64,000 bases of DNA from assembly GCF_000734965.1 (NCBI RefSeq), contig NZ_JMTB01000113.1:1-64000 (forward strand), in the 5' to 3' direction. The DNA comes from Trabulsiella guamensis ATCC 49490 (GTDB lineage: Bacteria > Pseudomonadota > Gammaproteobacteria > Enterobacterales > Enterobacteriaceae). The translations under genes and the position numbers were made by a program. Shown one piece after another: positions 63,079-64,000 of this stretch. Below the pieces are notes generated by a model that was not told the origin of the DNA, ran no database searches, and saw only the letters and a program-made list of their open reading frames with translations. Numbering within the stretch: position 1 is the stretch's first letter; each line of letters starts with the position of its first letter.

Positions 63079-63870
63079 ATGGAAACCAAGCAAAAAGAAC
63101 GCATTCGTCGTTTGGTGGAGCTGTTAAAGAAAACAGATCGTATTCACCTTAAAGATGCCGCACGCATGCTTGAAGTCTCCGTGATGACCATTCGCCGTGA
63201 CTTAAGCCCGGACAACAACGGTGACGTCGCGCTGCCGCTGACGCTGCTCGGCGGCTACATAGTGATGGTGAACAAACCGACGTCAGTCACCGCGCCGAGC
63301 GGCAAAGGAAAAACCCATCACCCGGATGACTTACCGGTCGCGATCCTCGCCGCCGGAATGGTAGCGGAAAACGATCTGGTCTTTTTTGATAATGGCCCGG
63401 AAATGCCGCTGGTGATCAGTATGATCCCGGACGACATCACCTTTACGGGGATCTGCTACTCGCACCGCGTATTTATGGCGCTGAATGACAAACCCAACGC
63501 CACCGCCATCCTCTGCGGCGGGACTTATCGCGCTAAGAGCGATGCCTTTTATGACAACAGTAACCCCTCGATTCTGGATTCGCTGAACCCGCGCAAAGTG
63601 TTTATTTCGGCCAGCGGCGTTCATGAACACTATGGCGTGACCTGGTTCAATCTTGATGACCTCGCCACCAAGCGAAAAGCCCTGCAGCACGGCCTGCGGA
63701 AAATCCTGCTGGCGCGTTACGCCCTGTTTGACGATGTGGCACCCGCCAGCATTGGTCCACTTTCGGCATTTGATGTGCTGATAAGCGACCGTCCGCTGCC
63801 GGCAGAGTATGCCACCCACTGCCGGAACGGATTCGTGAAAGTCATTACGCCGGACTCAGACGGCGAATAA
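63079..63870 (+). CDS. deoQ: DeoR-family repressor of the deoxyribose operon (DeoQ-like)
   Basis: This 263-residue regulator starts METKQKERIRRLVELLKK, with the DeoR helix-turn-helix HLKDAARMLEVSVMTIRRDL (residues ~24-43). The sugar-phosphate effector domain follows (FFDNGPEMPLVISMIP, LCGGTYRAKSDAFYDN, VFISASGVHEHYGVTWFN). Divergence from deoK indicates it controls the deo genes. It ends 1 bp before the stop of ilvN on the other strand. Confidence 0.88.
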   Translation: METKQKERIRRLVELLKKTDRIHLKDAARMLEVSVMTIRRDLSPDNNGDVALPLTLLGGYIVMVNKPTSVTAPSGKGKTHHPDDLPVAILAAGMVAENDLVFFDNGPEMPLVISMIPDDITFTGICYSHRVFMALNDKPNATAILCGGTYRAKSDAFYDNSNPSILDSLNPRKVFISASGVHEHYGVTWFNLDDLATKRKALQHGLRKILLARYALFDDVAPASIGPLSAFDVLISDRPLPAEYATHCRNGFVKVITPDSDGE

Positions 63871-63871
63871 C

Positions 63872-64000
63872 TTATTCGAAGAACAGCCCGAGCTTGTTAA
63901 AGACGCCCGGATCGCTCTGGTGGCGGACGATATGGACTACGTCCTCGAGTTTGTCTATCTGACTTATCATTTGCTCCAGCCGCTGATCGTTATTGACCAG
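63872..64000 (-). CDS. ilvN: Acetolactate synthase I small subunit, C-terminal fragment
   Basis: The last 42 codons of a minus-strand gene run to the window edge; the N-terminal ACT domain lies outside. The visible part includes [20 protein letters not shown] and ends NKLGLFFE, matching the end of IlvN, the regulatory (valine-sensing) subunit paired with IlvB. This agrees with the enterobacterial neighbourhood of yicN and ilvBN. The frame is intact up to base 64000. Confidence 0.9.
   Translation of the reverse strand: MVNNDQRLEQMISQIDKLEDVVHIVRHQSDPGVFNKLGLFFE

Overview
The window is chromosomal DNA of a member of the Enterobacteriaceae. Most genes read as close homologues of Escherichia coli, Salmonella, Klebsiella or Enterobacter genes of the same length and, locally, in the same order. 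The lipopolysaccharide (LPS) core locus carries waaE, wabG-, wabH- and wabN-like genes. That is the Klebsiella/Enterobacter/Serratia type of core locus rather than the E. coli/Salmonella type, so an Enterobacter-like genus is the best guess. No rRNA, tRNA, CRISPR array, insertion sequence, integrase or prophage gene was found.

Layout. (1) 1-17.7 kb: an incomplete family 4 glycosyltransferase, tdh-kbl (threonine catabolism) and the LPS core locus (hldD-waaF-waaC-GT9-WaaZ-like-waaL, convergent wabN, then leader peptide-waaQ-wabG-wabH-GT2-waaA-waaE-coaD). (2) 17.7-33.5 kb: housekeeping genes in the classical order mutM-rpmG-rpmB-radC / coaBC-dut-slmA / pyrE-rph / yicC-yicG / ligB / gmk-rpoZ-spoT-trmH-recG. 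(3) 33.5-49 kb: two blocks that in E. coli lie far away, at about 88.5-89.6 min: glpX-fpr-yiiR-yiiQ-tpiA-(SLC13 transporter)-cdh-sbp, then yijD-fabR-sthA-oxyR-oxyS-argHBC-argE. (4) 49-56.5 kb: accessory genes, namely a DUF1348/FMN-oxidoreductase pair with a divergent LysR regulator, murQP (N-acetylmuramate uptake and cleavage), and an AT-rich restriction-modification system closely resembling EcoRII (CCWGG). (5) 56.6-64 kb: yicL-nepI-yicN, a deoQ/deoKPX-like 2-deoxyribose operon and the 3' end of ilvN. This matches the enterobacterial 82-83 min region again, so regions 3 and 4 sit where E. coli has gltS-xanP-yicIJ-selC-setC.

How the genes work together. The waa genes build the heptose/Kdo inner core (hldD supplies ADP-heptose; waaA, waaC, waaF, waaQ and waaE assemble it). 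They then add uronic acid and glucosamine residues (wabG, wabH, wabN) and ligate O-antigen (waaL). The oxyR/oxyS pair is the peroxide response, argECBH is the ornithine-to-arginine route, and murQP recycles external MurNAc. The deo genes import and phosphorylate deoxyribose.

The most notable items are the rearranged gene order; the chromosomal EcoRII-like system with a 10-bp-arm inverted repeat before its methylase; an 18-codon leader peptide whose stop overlaps the waaQ start; a WaaZ/GT42-like gene next to waaL; operators that coincide with -10 boxes at murQ and at the divergent deoK/deoQ promoters; and the oxyS RNA. Nothing here is clearly a wholly new system. All similarity statements rest on recognition of the sequences, not on a database search.
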